In this document: in pieces, positions 37,301 to 45,527 of the stretch
How the letters are laid out: every line of letters starts with the position of its first letter
Position numbering within the stretch: position 1 is the stretch's first letter
NCBI GenBank assembly: GCA_016782865.1
Contig: JADHXR010000049.1
Span: forward strand, 1-45,597
Direction: 5' to 3'
DNA from: Phycisphaerae bacterium
GTDB taxonomy: Bacteria; Planctomycetota; Phycisphaerae; Sedimentisphaerales; Anaerobacaceae
Length of the DNA stretch: 45,597 nt
Made by a program: the position numbers and the translations under genes
The notes under the pieces: model-generated
What the model was told of the DNA's origin: nothing
The model's input: only the letters and a program-made list of their open reading frames with translations
Database searches by the model: none

Positions 37301-39533
37301 CATGGACGATATTCGGATCTGCCGCAGTGCGCTGTCCATGCATCAGGTCGCCGCTCTTGCAAAGAACATGATGCCCGCAATGAGAAACGCTAACAAGGTG
37401 GCAGCAAGCTCTCCTAGAGCGGCCACACCTCAGCCCAAGGCAATCTCAAACCCTGCGAGAGCACCAAGGCCATTCGCAGTCCCTACTCTATTGGCCCACT
37501 GGCCACTGAACGACAAAAAGGGCACGGTGGTGACCGAAGTGGTGGGCGGCCATAACGGAGAGCTCACCAACGCTGAAACCTCGGGCGCATGGATCTCCGG
37601 CAAGGTCAGTGGGGCGCTGCAGCTGGATGGGGCCAATGACCGCATCTTTGTGCCGCATGATCTTGCGTTCGATTTTACCGAAGAGTCCTTTACGGCCACC
37701 TTCTGGATGCGCTGGAAGAAGGGTGTCGTACCTCACTCCCAGCATTTCCTCACCAAGGGTGACTACCATTCGGCCGCGCCGGACCAGACCGGCAAGCGTT
37801 GGGAAATCTTCGTCTCCGGCCGTGACAGTATGTGCTTCACGATTGACGATGACGTTGTCGCTTCGCGGATCCAGGTCCCCCTCGAGCCGTTCATCACCGG
37901 CGAATGGGTCCACGTCGTTGCGATTCGCGACATGGCGAAAAGGCAGTTGCGGCTCTATGCTAACGGCGTGTCTCTTCCGCCCACCAATCCGGAAAAAGCC
38001 GCCATCGACGGCGTCGATCGGACGGGTGACATCTCGAATCCACAGCGCCTGACCATCGGCGACGCCTATCTCTGTGACAATCCCTTCGCGGGCGACCTGG
38101 ATGATATCCGGATTTACCTGGGCGCGCTGACCGATCAGCAGATCGCCGATATTGCGTCGCTGGCGGTTCAAGCTTCCCCCGCTGCGCCCAACTCGTTTCA
38201 GAGACCGCGAGTTATCGTCACAAGCGACGCAGAGATTGACGACGAGTGTTCCTTCGTCCGGTGCCTGCTCTATGTCAATGATTTTGATGTCGAGGGTATT
38301 ATCTCAACGAGTTCGCAATACCACGCGCATGATCACAACTGGGCCGGGGATGACTGGTATGTGAAATACCTGGATGCCTACACGAAAGTCTATCCCAATC
38401 TGGTCAAACATGACAGTCGCTATCCTACACCAGAGTACCTAAAGTCGATCACATTCCTCGGAAACGTTGACACGGAGGGCGATATGAAAACGGCCACTGT
38501 CGGCTCGGACCACATTGTCAAGGTCCTCCTGGACGAATCGAACGACCGTCCAGTCTGGCTCCAGGCCTGGGGCGGCATGAACACCATCGCCCGTGCCCTG
38601 AAAACCATCGAAGAAGACCACCCGGACAAGGTGGCTTACGTGGCGAAAAAGATACGCTTTTTCTTTATCTGGGAGCAGGATGAGACGTTCCAGAAATACA
38701 TCAAGCCCGTATGGGGCAAGTATAACATTCTGACTATTATCTCCGATCAATTTATAGCCCTCTTTTACAAATGGAAAGAGTATATACCCGCAGAGCAACA
38801 GAAATTCTTAGTCGGGTCGTGGATGAATGAGAACATAAAAAAGAACCACGGTCCCCTGTGTTCGTTGTATGAATCCCTCTCAAATGGGGATTTCAATTCC
38901 GAGGGCGACTCACCTTCGTTTATGCATGAGATCCCAACCGGATTGCGAAATCTGGAGTCTCCCGGTTGGGGTGGTTGGGCTGGCCGCTATGTCAAAGTTC
39001 GCGACAACACCTGGCTCGATCCTGTTGCCGAGCCGGGCTACAAGTATCCCGAGGGGAGATGGTATACAGTTAACGCCTGGGGGCGTAAACGCCATCGAGA
39101 TGGTAAAGTTGACGAAAAGCTTACAGCGTATGTCAAACCCATCTGGCGTTGGATGGAGGCGTTTCAAAACGATTTTGCGTCGCGGGCGGACTGGTGCGTG
39201 AAATCGTATGAGGAGTCAAATCATCCGCCGGTGGTTGTGCTAGGACATGGCGCAGACCTAAAGGCTAAGCCAGGTGATACCATCGAACTGAGCGCGAAAG
39301 GGACGAGCGACCCGGACAGAGATGAGCTGACATATTGCTGGTGGCAGTACCAGGAAGCGGATTCCTATAAGGGAAGCATTGACATCCGGGATGCCGGGGA
39401 GCAGGATGCCTCGTTCACGGTGCCTGGCGATGCCGGCCAAGGGAAAACCATCCATATAATCTGCGAGGTGACGGATACCGGCACACCGCAATTAACGAGG
39501 TATCAGCGGGTGGTTGTCACTGTCCAAAAGTGA
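34395..39533 (+). CDS. giant secreted Sde182 (DUF1593)-LamG x3-Sde182 protein
   Basis: The frame encodes 1712 residues from a TTG at 34395 with AAAGGAGA upstream. A signal peptide (FVLVFVMVCAIAGHG) leads to a nucleoside-hydrolase-like Sde182 domain at about 45-494, with the acidic loop SDGEIDDQ, FLYTNEYDVEGI-like segments, SEGDSPAF, WGGRY and an Ig-like tail (AKGTSDPDRDRLKY). Three LamG repeats follow at about 516-740, 767-990 and 1032-1257, joined by Ala/Pro/Lys linkers. A second full Sde182 domain (SDAEIDDEC) fills 1269-1712. Sde182 proteins of cellulolytic bacteria bind cellulose; whether the hydrolase-like fold is active is not settled. The protein is extracellular. Both the duplicated ends and the triplicated centre point to internal duplication. 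Confidence 0.82.
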   Translation: MRHNLLGTARSTFVLVFVMVCAIAGHGQPPVAASDFSLIGDAALLAADSFQKPRVIVTSDGEIDDQCSMIRFMLYTNEYDVEGIISSSSQYHAHGHKWAGDNWIDPDLAAYTKVYPNLVKHDPAYPTPEYLRERIVLGNVKSEGDMAEPTAGSDLIVKVLLDDTDDRPAWMQAWGGMNTIARALKTIEEEHPERMAEVAKKCRFFFIWEQDRTYQDYIRPHWGKYEIPTIISDQFEAIAYRWKQAQPEEMHKYFEGAWMKENILENHGPLCSIYAALENGDFRSEGDSPAFLHTIVTGLRNMESPDWGGWGGRYVRVRENTWLDPVPVKGYVHPSGRWYGNTGWGRNSLRESTTSTPEQRREYFKPMWRWTAALQNDFAARADWCVKSYKAANHPPVVVLGHAADLEAQPGATVKLSAKGTSDPDRDRLKYRWWQYQEAGSYDGTIEIRGAGKQNASFTVPGDAGIGKTIHIICEVTDNGTPPLTRYQRAVIGINTPVKNTRIMRKSDSVIEIPPMTAHWPLDGGTGTMVTEVIGGLNGTLNNADPAVSWISSELGGALHLDGIDDRVIVPYNPAFDFADEAFSVSFRMRWPKGLMPGHEHILTKGDYESSASGETGKRWEIYISSGNLRFNIDDDVAKSLIQVSLDPYITGKWVHVAAVRDKKNKRLKLYANGVLQQPSNPGNPGNDGTDRTGSISNPRELFIGDASRRDNPFQGDLDDLRLFRSALTEQQIAGIVSRNFKETMPVKKNPPKAAANPDKAAPLPPLSAHFPLDDAKGTAVKDVISGATGLLNNADTAAAWTSGVLGGALHLDGIDDRVIVPNNPAFDFADEAFSVSLLMRWPKGGRSPRHEHLLTKGDYASSAPGETGRRWEIIFSSKGLCFNIDDDVNKSQIQVEDDNILKGDWVHIVAVRDTKDKLLKLYVDGVLQPSTNPDSLHYDGIDRTGSISNARELFIGDASRRDNPFAGDMDDIRICRSALSMHQVAALAKNMMPAMRNANKVAASSPRAATPQPKAISNPARAPRPFAVPTLLAHWPLNDKKGTVVTEVVGGHNGELTNAETSGAWISGKVSGALQLDGANDRIFVPHDLAFDFTEESFTATFWMRWKKGVVPHSQHFLTKGDYHSAAPDQTGKRWEIFVSGRDSMCFTIDDDVVASRIQVPLEPFITGEWVHVVAIRDMAKRQLRLYANGVSLPPTNPEKAAIDGVDRTGDISNPQRLTIGDAYLCDNPFAGDLDDIRIYLGALTDQQIADIASLAVQASPAAPNSFQRPRVIVTSDAEIDDECSFVRCLLYVNDFDVEGIISTSSQYHAHDHNWAGDDWYVKYLDAYTKVYPNLVKHDSRYPTPEYLKSITFLGNVDTEGDMKTATVGSDHIVKVLLDESNDRPVWLQAWGGMNTIARALKTIEEDHPDKVAYVAKKIRFFFIWEQDETFQKYIKPVWGKYNILTIISDQFIALFYKWKEYIPAEQQKFLVGSWMNENIKKNHGPLCSLYESLSNGDFNSEGDSPSFMHEIPTGLRNLESPGWGGWAGRYVKVRDNTWLDPVAEPGYKYPEGRWYTVNAWGRKRHRDGKVDEKLTAYVKPIWRWMEAFQNDFASRADWCVKSYEESNHPPVVVLGHGADLKAKPGDTIELSAKGTSDPDRDELTYCWWQYQEADSYKGSIDIRDAGEQDASFTVPGDAGQGKTIHIICEVTDTGTPQLTRYQRVVVTVQK
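35940..38165 (+). repeat. three tandem LamG repeats in the giant Sde182 gene
   Basis: Repeat units begin at about 35940, 36693 and 37488, each near 675 bases. All share AHWPLD/AHFPLD, GALHLDGIDDR or GALQLDGANDR, EHILTKGDY-like, GKRWEI, WVH and GDLDDIR segments. Units 1 and 2 are more alike than either is to unit 3. Confidence 0.8.
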
Positions 39534-39610
39534 TGTACTGATGGAATCAACCAAATGGGAACATTTGCTCGACGTTCAAGCAAACAAGGACTCTAAAGGA
39601 GGCTTCCAAA

Positions 39611-40393
39611 GTGGGCCGAACTGATTTCAGACTGCTATCCTGCACGATTGTCGTGGCGTCATTGCTCGTAATCCCTGTCAATGCCATGGAAAAAGTCAAA
39701 CTGCCTGTGGCGCCAAGTAGAGCGCGCCTGCGTGTGATCATGTCAACGGACTTTCCACCGATAGGCGTTGTCAAGGAAGGCGATGTACCCAACACTCAAA
39801 AAAGTGATCCGGATGATATGCAGTCGATGGTCCGTTTCCTATTGTATGCCAATGAGTTTGACATCGAGGGATTGATCGCTTCAGCAGGCACCTTTGCCAT
39901 GGAAGCTCATGAGAAAAATATTCTGGGCGTACTTGACCAATACGAGAAGGTGTATGAGAACTTGAGGTCACATGATCCCGACTATCCTACGGCTGACTAC
40001 CTGCGTTCAGTCACCTTCGAGGGTAAGGGTAATAATCATGGTATTAGCGTTAAATGGGGGCACGGTAAACAACCGCACACTGACATTATTGGCAAGGGCA
40101 TGGACAGTGAGGCTTCAAACGCGATTATTGCAGCCGCGGATGAACCTGATCCACGGCCGATATGGATCGGCGTCTGGGGCGGTCCGCGAGAGGTTGCCCA
40201 GGCCATTTGGGATGTAAAGAATACACGCAGTGAAAAAGAGCTCAAGGCCTTTATCAGTAAGCTTCGCGTCTTCTTGATTGCTTACCCAGGCCCAATACGA
40301 ATCATTATGTTGATGGCCCGGGTGGTTCGAGCATCTCCAGGTGGCGTAAGGACTTCCAGAAGGAGTTTGCAGAACGCGCAGACTGGTGTGTAG
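39611..40393 (+). pseudogene. Sde182 (DUF1593) gene with internal deletion and frameshift
   Basis: The 260-codon frame starts well: signal (LLSCTIVVASLLVIPVNA), STDFPP...SDPDDMQSMVRFLLYANEFDIEGL and AAADEPDPRPIWIGVWGG. After SKLRVFLIA it turns to unrelated sequence. The missing C-terminal motif instead appears in another frame as NHYVDGPGGSSISRWRKDFQ and KEFAERADWCVEAT up to about 40405. Compared with the intact copy that follows, about 105-110 residues have been lost at 40275-40300, together with the reading frame. The tail frame runs straight into the next gene. The ORF as read may still be expressed but would lack much of the domain. Confidence 0.7.
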
Positions 40394-40410
40394 AGGCGAC
40401 ACAGAACATA

Positions 40411-41715
40411 ATGCCCGGACCAACGGCAACCCCTAGTCCGTTAAACACTCGCAGGCCAATAAGGCAAAAGCCCCGGATCATTAACACCACCGACCTCGGC
40501 GCCGACCCCGACGACGAACAATCCATGGTACGCTTCTTGGTTTGCTCCAACGAGTTCGATACCGAAGGTTTGATCGTTGCGACCGGTTGTTGGAAGAAGT
40601 CTCAGAGCAACACCAATATGCTCGATAAAATCGTCAACGCTTACGGCCAGGTGTATGACAATCTTAAAAACCATGCCGATGGTTATCCCACACCTGAATA
40701 TCTGAGATCCATCTCCGTGATGGGCCAAAGGGGATATGGTATGGGTGACGTCGGCACCGGCAAAGACAGCACCGGTTCGGAGATGATCATCGCTGCAGTG
40801 GATAAGGACGATCCGCGTCCGGTTTGGGTCGGCGGCTGGGGAGGTGTTAACAACGTAGCACAGGCGGTCTGGAAAGTGCAGAAAACGCGCTCTGCGGCCG
40901 AGCTTAAAAAATTCCTGAGTAAGCTGCGTGTGTTTGACATCCTGGGGCAGGACGACGCCGGGGCTTGGCTCGCGAAAAACTTCCCCGACCTCTTCTACAT
41001 CCGCGCTACGGGTGTCTATGGTTGGCAGCCTTCGAAAAATGATCCTTATCTACGCACACACATCCAAAGCCATGGCCCGCTAGGGGCTGTATACCCAAAT
41101 ACGAAATGGGCAACCGAAGGCGATACGCCGGCTTTCATGCATGTCTATCCTAACGGCCTTAACGATCCTGGCCAGATTGATCAGGGCGGCTGGGGCGGTC
41201 GTTTCAGTTTTACCAAGAAGGCCAACATTAAAAGCATGTCCGGTGTTAAAACTGAAATGAGGTTCGCTCCATACAGCATGTACGGCAACACTTCAGACGG
41301 TGCCAAAGCCATAAAACGCTGGAGTGCTGGCTACAACAACGACTTTGAAGCGCGCATGGACTGGACCATGACCAGTGATTACTCTAAGGCCAATCACCAT
41401 CCTGTCGCCGTGGTGAATGGCGACACAACCCGGCAGGTACTGGAAGCGTCGGCCTCTGCCGGTTCCAGCCTTACGCTCAGTGCGGCTGGTTCCAGTGACC
41501 CCGACAACAATTCACTGACCTACAAGTGGTCTTTCTACCAAGAACCCAGTTCCTACAAAGGACCTGTGTCCATCAAAAACCGTTCCTCTGCCTCCGTCAC
41601 AGTGGTAATCCCGTCGAATGCCAGTGGCAAGAACATCCATATGATACTGGAACTCCACGACAACGGTTCTCCCAATCTTTACGCTTATCGCCGTGTGATC
41701 ATCAACGTGAAATGA
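40411..41715 (+). CDS. Sde182 (DUF1593) nucleoside-hydrolase-like protein
   Basis: The 434-residue protein holds one complete Sde182 module: NTTDLGADPDDEQSMVRFLVCSNEFDTEGL with the acidic loop, GGWGGVNNVAQAVWKVQ, SKLRVFDILGQDDAG, TEGDTPAFMHV and NDFEARMDW. An Ig-like C-terminal half follows (LSAAGSSDPDNNSLTYKWSFYQE). There is no signal peptide and no ribosome binding site near the ATG at 40411. The frame is open upstream into the tail of the deleted copy, so this was probably the second module of a two-domain secreted protein like the giant gene next door. As it stands, secretion and efficient translation are doubtful. Confidence 0.75.
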   Translation: MPGPTATPSPLNTRRPIRQKPRIINTTDLGADPDDEQSMVRFLVCSNEFDTEGLIVATGCWKKSQSNTNMLDKIVNAYGQVYDNLKNHADGYPTPEYLRSISVMGQRGYGMGDVGTGKDSTGSEMIIAAVDKDDPRPVWVGGWGGVNNVAQAVWKVQKTRSAAELKKFLSKLRVFDILGQDDAGAWLAKNFPDLFYIRATGVYGWQPSKNDPYLRTHIQSHGPLGAVYPNTKWATEGDTPAFMHVYPNGLNDPGQIDQGGWGGRFSFTKKANIKSMSGVKTEMRFAPYSMYGNTSDGAKAIKRWSAGYNNDFEARMDWTMTSDYSKANHHPVAVVNGDTTRQVLEASASAGSSLTLSAAGSSDPDNNSLTYKWSFYQEPSSYKGPVSIKNRSSASVTVVIPSNASGKNIHMILELHDNGSPNLYAYRRVIINVK

Positions 41716-41800
41716 CGATGCTTCCTTTGAAATCGATCCTTATGTCTTCCGGCTCCATGGTGAAAGGGATTTGAATCAAAATAAACTTAAAGGAGAGACA

Positions 41801-43135
41801 ATGAAATCAGCAAGGTTCATCATACCAATACCGTTAGTCGTTGCTTTGTTAAGTTGCGTCGGTATGCTCCATGCCCAGCAATTGGCATTCCCCACTGCCG
41901 AAGGATATGGAAAATATACTGTTGGAGGACGCGGCGGTAAAGTCATCGAAGTCACAAACCTCAATGCTTCCGGTCCAGGCAGCTTTGCTGATGCCGTTAA
42001 GGCAAAAGGACCAAGGACAGTCGTGTTCAGGGTTTCAGGTACGATAGATGCTGATGTAACCATTTCAAATGGCAAAATTACCATAGCCGGGCAAACAGCA
42101 CCAGGAGATGGTATTACGCTCAAAGGCAGACTTAGTATTAGGGCCAGCAATGTGATCATCCGGTATATCCGGGTAAGAGCGGAAGCTCGCAATGACGCTT
42201 TTGGGGGCAGGTATAATGATAATATCATTATTGACCATGTGTCAGCCAGTTGGAGTAGTGATGAGGTCATGTCTATATACCATGGTAATTATGTAACGAT
42301 TCAATGGTGCATGATTACGGAAGCCTGCTCCGGCAGCCATAAGTATGGCGGTATTTGGGGAAACAACCATGGCACTTACCATCACAACCTGATTGCACAT
42401 AACACTGACCGCAATCCCCGTATCGCGTCGGGTGCCGGATACAACGATATCAGAAATAACGTGATATACAATTGGAAGAATGAAAGCACCTACGGAGGGG
42501 AAGTACATCAGGTGGGAAATTCGAAATTCGTTGGTTGCAGCACCAATCTGGTAGCAAATTATTACAAGCCGGGACCTGGAACGCCATCCAAGAACAAGAC
42601 GAGGATTTGTTCTCCTTGGTCGCGCAATGGCGCTGCTGACTACGGCGATTGGTATGTTGCCGACAATTATTTGGCTGAAAGTCCCGAGGTTACAGCCGAT
42701 AATTGGAAAGGCGTATTTCCTCAGTATACGAAACATATCCCCGTAGACCTGGACGCTATTCCAGGGTTAAAGCTTGATTCGCCATCTGAATATATGCCTA
42801 TCAATCAGCAAACTGCAGAGCAAGCCTATATCTCTGTCCTTGAACATGCAGGCTGCTCATTACCCAAACGTGACTCCGTCGATATACGCATTATTGAGGA
42901 AGTCCGCAATGGCACTGCAACCTATGGCAGCAACGGTTTTATTAATAGTCCGAGTGTTGTTGGAGGCTGGCCGGAACTGAAAAGCACACTAGCCCCTACC
43001 GACTCCGACCACGATGGAATGCCCGACAAATGGGAAACTAAGAAGGGTCTTAACCCCAATAATGCGTCTGACAGGAACAAGGTGGCGGGCGATGGCTACA
43101 CCATGCTGGAGAAATATCTAAATAGTATTAAATAA
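41801..43135 (+). CDS. secreted PL1-type pectate lyase
   Basis: The ATG at 41801 follows AAAGGAGAG; a TTG at 41771 is in frame but unneeded. The 444-residue protein has a signal peptide (IPLVVALLSCVGMLHA) and begins QLAFPTAEGYGKYTVGGRGGKV, the usual start of pectate lyase superfamily beta-helices. Helix rungs include ITIAGQTAPGDGI, VIIRYIRVRAEARNDA, IIDHVSASWSSDEVMSIYHG and NVTIQWCMI-like segments. The C-terminus, DSDHDGMPDKWETKKGLNP, is a calcium-loop linker with a helix (MLEKYLNSIK), common in Bacteroidota lyases. It should cleave polygalacturonate by beta-elimination outside the cell. A paralogue follows 55 bases downstream. Confidence 0.88.
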   Translation: MKSARFIIPIPLVVALLSCVGMLHAQQLAFPTAEGYGKYTVGGRGGKVIEVTNLNASGPGSFADAVKAKGPRTVVFRVSGTIDADVTISNGKITIAGQTAPGDGITLKGRLSIRASNVIIRYIRVRAEARNDAFGGRYNDNIIIDHVSASWSSDEVMSIYHGNYVTIQWCMITEACSGSHKYGGIWGNNHGTYHHNLIAHNTDRNPRIASGAGYNDIRNNVIYNWKNESTYGGEVHQVGNSKFVGCSTNLVANYYKPGPGTPSKNKTRICSPWSRNGAADYGDWYVADNYLAESPEVTADNWKGVFPQYTKHIPVDLDAIPGLKLDSPSEYMPINQQTAEQAYISVLEHAGCSLPKRDSVDIRIIEEVRNGTATYGSNGFINSPSVVGGWPELKSTLAPTDSDHDGMPDKWETKKGLNPNNASDRNKVAGDGYTMLEKYLNSIK

Positions 43136-43190
43136 CAATTGCTTTCTGCAGATTGAGAGAACACGTGAACACTCTATAGGAGGTCTTCTT

Positions 43191-44576
43191 ATGCATAACA
43201 ATTTATGTAAAACAGTATTCCTGGGCATTATCTTATGCTGCCCTGCATGCAATTTTGCCCAGAATCAGCTTGCATTCCCCGGCGCCGAAGGATACGGCAA
43301 ATATACAGTTGGGGGACGTGGGGGTAAGGTATACGAAGTTACGAACCTCAAAGATTCCGGTGAAGGCAGCCTTCGTGCTGCGGTTGAGGCAAAGGGACCA
43401 AGAACTGTTGTGTTCAGGGTTTCAGGGACGATCGATCTGAAGAGCGACTTGAGGATTAAAAACCCCAATATTACGATAGCGGGGCAAACAGCACCTGGGG
43501 ATGGCATTTGTATTAAACGATATCCACTCATGATTAGTGCCGACGAGGTTATCATCCGCTACATAAGGGTAAGATTTGGAGATGAATCGGGTCAAGATTC
43601 AGATGCCATATCAGGCAGGTATGTTAAGAACCTTATCCTAGACCATGTGTCAGCCAGTTGGAGTGTTGATGAGACAGTGTCTATTTACCATTGCAGTAAC
43701 ATAACCGTTCAATGGTGCCTTGTTTCGGAAAGCATGTTTAGTTCCAACCACAGTAAAGAGACCCATGGATTTGGAGGCATTTGGGGATCAAACTATAGCA
43801 CCTACCACCATAATCTGCTGGCACATCACTCCAGCCGTAATCCCCGTTTCGCTTCGGGTTGCGGAAATACCGATTACAGAAATAACGTGCTCTACAACTG
43901 GGGGTACCAGAGTTGCTACGGTGCTGAAAAACAGCAAAAAGGTAATGCGAAATTTAACTTCTCCAATATCAATATGGTGGCCAATTATTACAAGCCAGGA
44001 CCTGCAACTGCACCAGGCAAGGTATCGCATCGCATTGCGAGTCCGTCATCGCGTGGAGACGGCGACCATGGCAAATGGTATGTTGCCGACAATTATATGG
44101 AAGGCAATGCCTCGGTGACAGCCGATAACTGGAATGATGGCGTGCAACCCTCAAAACCTATATTCAAACTCGATCAGCCGTGGCCAGCTATGGCTATTAA
44201 GCAGCAAACTGCGGAAGAAGCCTACAATTCTGTTCTTAGAAATGCAGGCGCCACATTGCCCAAACGCGATGCGGTGGATGCACGCATTATTGAAGAAACC
44301 CGCAATGGCTGTGCAACTTATGAAGGGCCAACATACAAACAAAAGAATGCCGTGCCCGATAAATCAACAAATTGCGGTATTATTGATTCACAGAAAGACG
44401 TTGGCGGCTGGCCGGAACTGAAAAGCGCAACAGCTCCCACCGACGCCGACCATGACGGTATGCCTGACGAATGGGAAACTACGAAGGGCCCGGACCCCAA
44501 GAATGCTGCTGATAGGAACAAGGTTGCTGCCGATGGTTACACCATGCTGGAGAAGTATTTAAACAGTATTGATTAG
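43191..44576 (+). CDS. secreted PL1-type pectate lyase, paralogue
   Basis: AGGAGGT precedes the ATG at 43191; the signal peptide is FLGIILCCPACNFA. The 461-residue protein repeats the architecture of the preceding gene: NQLAFPGAEGYGKYTVGGRG, LKDSGEGSLRAAVEAKGPRT, GTIDLKSDLRI, ILDHVSASWSVDETVSIYHC and QWCLVSESM, ending with DADHDGMPDEWETTKGPDP. It has an extra stretch near residue 385 (GPTYKQKNAVPDKSTN) compared with its neighbour. The two copies are clearly related by tandem duplication and have diverged. Codons are noticeably richer in A and T than those of the genes at 9-22 kb. It should share the polygalacturonate substrate, perhaps at a different methylation state. Confidence 0.88.
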   Translation: MHNNLCKTVFLGIILCCPACNFAQNQLAFPGAEGYGKYTVGGRGGKVYEVTNLKDSGEGSLRAAVEAKGPRTVVFRVSGTIDLKSDLRIKNPNITIAGQTAPGDGICIKRYPLMISADEVIIRYIRVRFGDESGQDSDAISGRYVKNLILDHVSASWSVDETVSIYHCSNITVQWCLVSESMFSSNHSKETHGFGGIWGSNYSTYHHNLLAHHSSRNPRFASGCGNTDYRNNVLYNWGYQSCYGAEKQQKGNAKFNFSNINMVANYYKPGPATAPGKVSHRIASPSSRGDGDHGKWYVADNYMEGNASVTADNWNDGVQPSKPIFKLDQPWPAMAIKQQTAEEAYNSVLRNAGATLPKRDAVDARIIEETRNGCATYEGPTYKQKNAVPDKSTNCGIIDSQKDVGGWPELKSATAPTDADHDGMPDEWETTKGPDPKNAADRNKVAADGYTMLEKYLNSID

Positions 44577-44597
44577 ACTATTATAAAGGCCATTTCC

Positions 44598-45527
44598 ATG
44601 ACAACGATATCAAACATCAGCCGATACGGTCTCATTTGTGTTTTCCACATGACTCTGCTGGGCATGGCCAATGCCCAACGTGAACATCCAGATCTTGTTG
44701 TGGCCGCTGATGGAAGTGGGGACTACAAAAACGTGCAGGATGCTATAAATGCTGTGCCCAAGAATAGATCCACCCGTACGGTCATATTCATTAAGCCAGG
44801 CACGTATAAGGAAAAGATTAGGGCGCCATCAGACAAAAAGAAGCTGAAGCTCATGGGTGAATCGTACAAAACCACGATTCTCACCTATGATGATCATGCG
44901 GGAAAGACAAAGGACTACGCCAGTACAAGAATTTATGCCGATGATTTCTTTGCGGAACAAATAACCTTTCAAAACACCATCGACAGTAGAAAGGGGGGGG
45001 CACAGGCCGCGGCCTTGCGGGTAGATGCTGACAGGGCCGTATTTTACCAGTGCAGAATAACTGGATATCAGGATACCTACTATACCGGTGGCAATAAACG
45101 ATCCTATCATAAGGATTGCATCATTGAAGGCACAACGGATTTTATTTACGGAGATGGGATCGCGTTATTTGAAGACTGCACCATCAACAACCGAAAAGAT
45201 TCACATATTACCGCCCATAGCCAGAAACTCAAAAATGGCCAACCTGCCAACAAATTCGGCTATGTGTTTAAAGACTGCGAAATCAAGTTGTATCCTGGTG
45301 AAAAGGTTTCAAAAGCTTCGCTGGGTAGGCCCTGGGGGAACGCCGCTCGTGTGGTTTATTTGAATTGCATGATAGGGGCGCATATTAGGAAAGAGGGCTG
45401 GTCCCAATCCTGTTCGGCACGAGAATTGCGATGTGAATTGGAGGGCGAGAATTTCCGAAAAAAAACTTGGAAATTGCCTCTTTTGTTCTTGCGCGCCACG
45501 TCCAGCCCCCTGTTTAAATGCCTTTGA
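44598..45527 (+). CDS. secreted pectinesterase (CE8), abnormal C-terminus
   Basis: The enzyme de-esterifies methylated pectin so that pectate lyases can cut it. A signal peptide (YGLICVFHMTLLGMANA) is followed by LVVAADGSGDYKNVQDAINAVP. Catalytic motifs are complete: GYQDTYYTG (Gln and first Asp), GTTDFIYG (nucleophile Asp) and SLGRPWG (Arg). Normal CE8 sequence runs to IGAHIRKEGWS near residue 268; the last 40 residues (SARELRCELEG... KLPLLFLRATSS) do not fit the usual ARYAEY...W end. A frameshift or sequence junction near 45397 is likely. It lies 21 bases after the lyase gene, so the three pectin genes are probably one operon. Confidence 0.83.
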   Translation: MTTISNISRYGLICVFHMTLLGMANAQREHPDLVVAADGSGDYKNVQDAINAVPKNRSTRTVIFIKPGTYKEKIRAPSDKKKLKLMGESYKTTILTYDDHAGKTKDYASTRIYADDFFAEQITFQNTIDSRKGGAQAAALRVDADRAVFYQCRITGYQDTYYTGGNKRSYHKDCIIEGTTDFIYGDGIALFEDCTINNRKDSHITAHSQKLKNGQPANKFGYVFKDCEIKLYPGEKVSKASLGRPWGNAARVVYLNCMIGAHIRKEGWSQSCSARELRCELEGENFRKKTWKLPLLFLRATSSPLFKCL

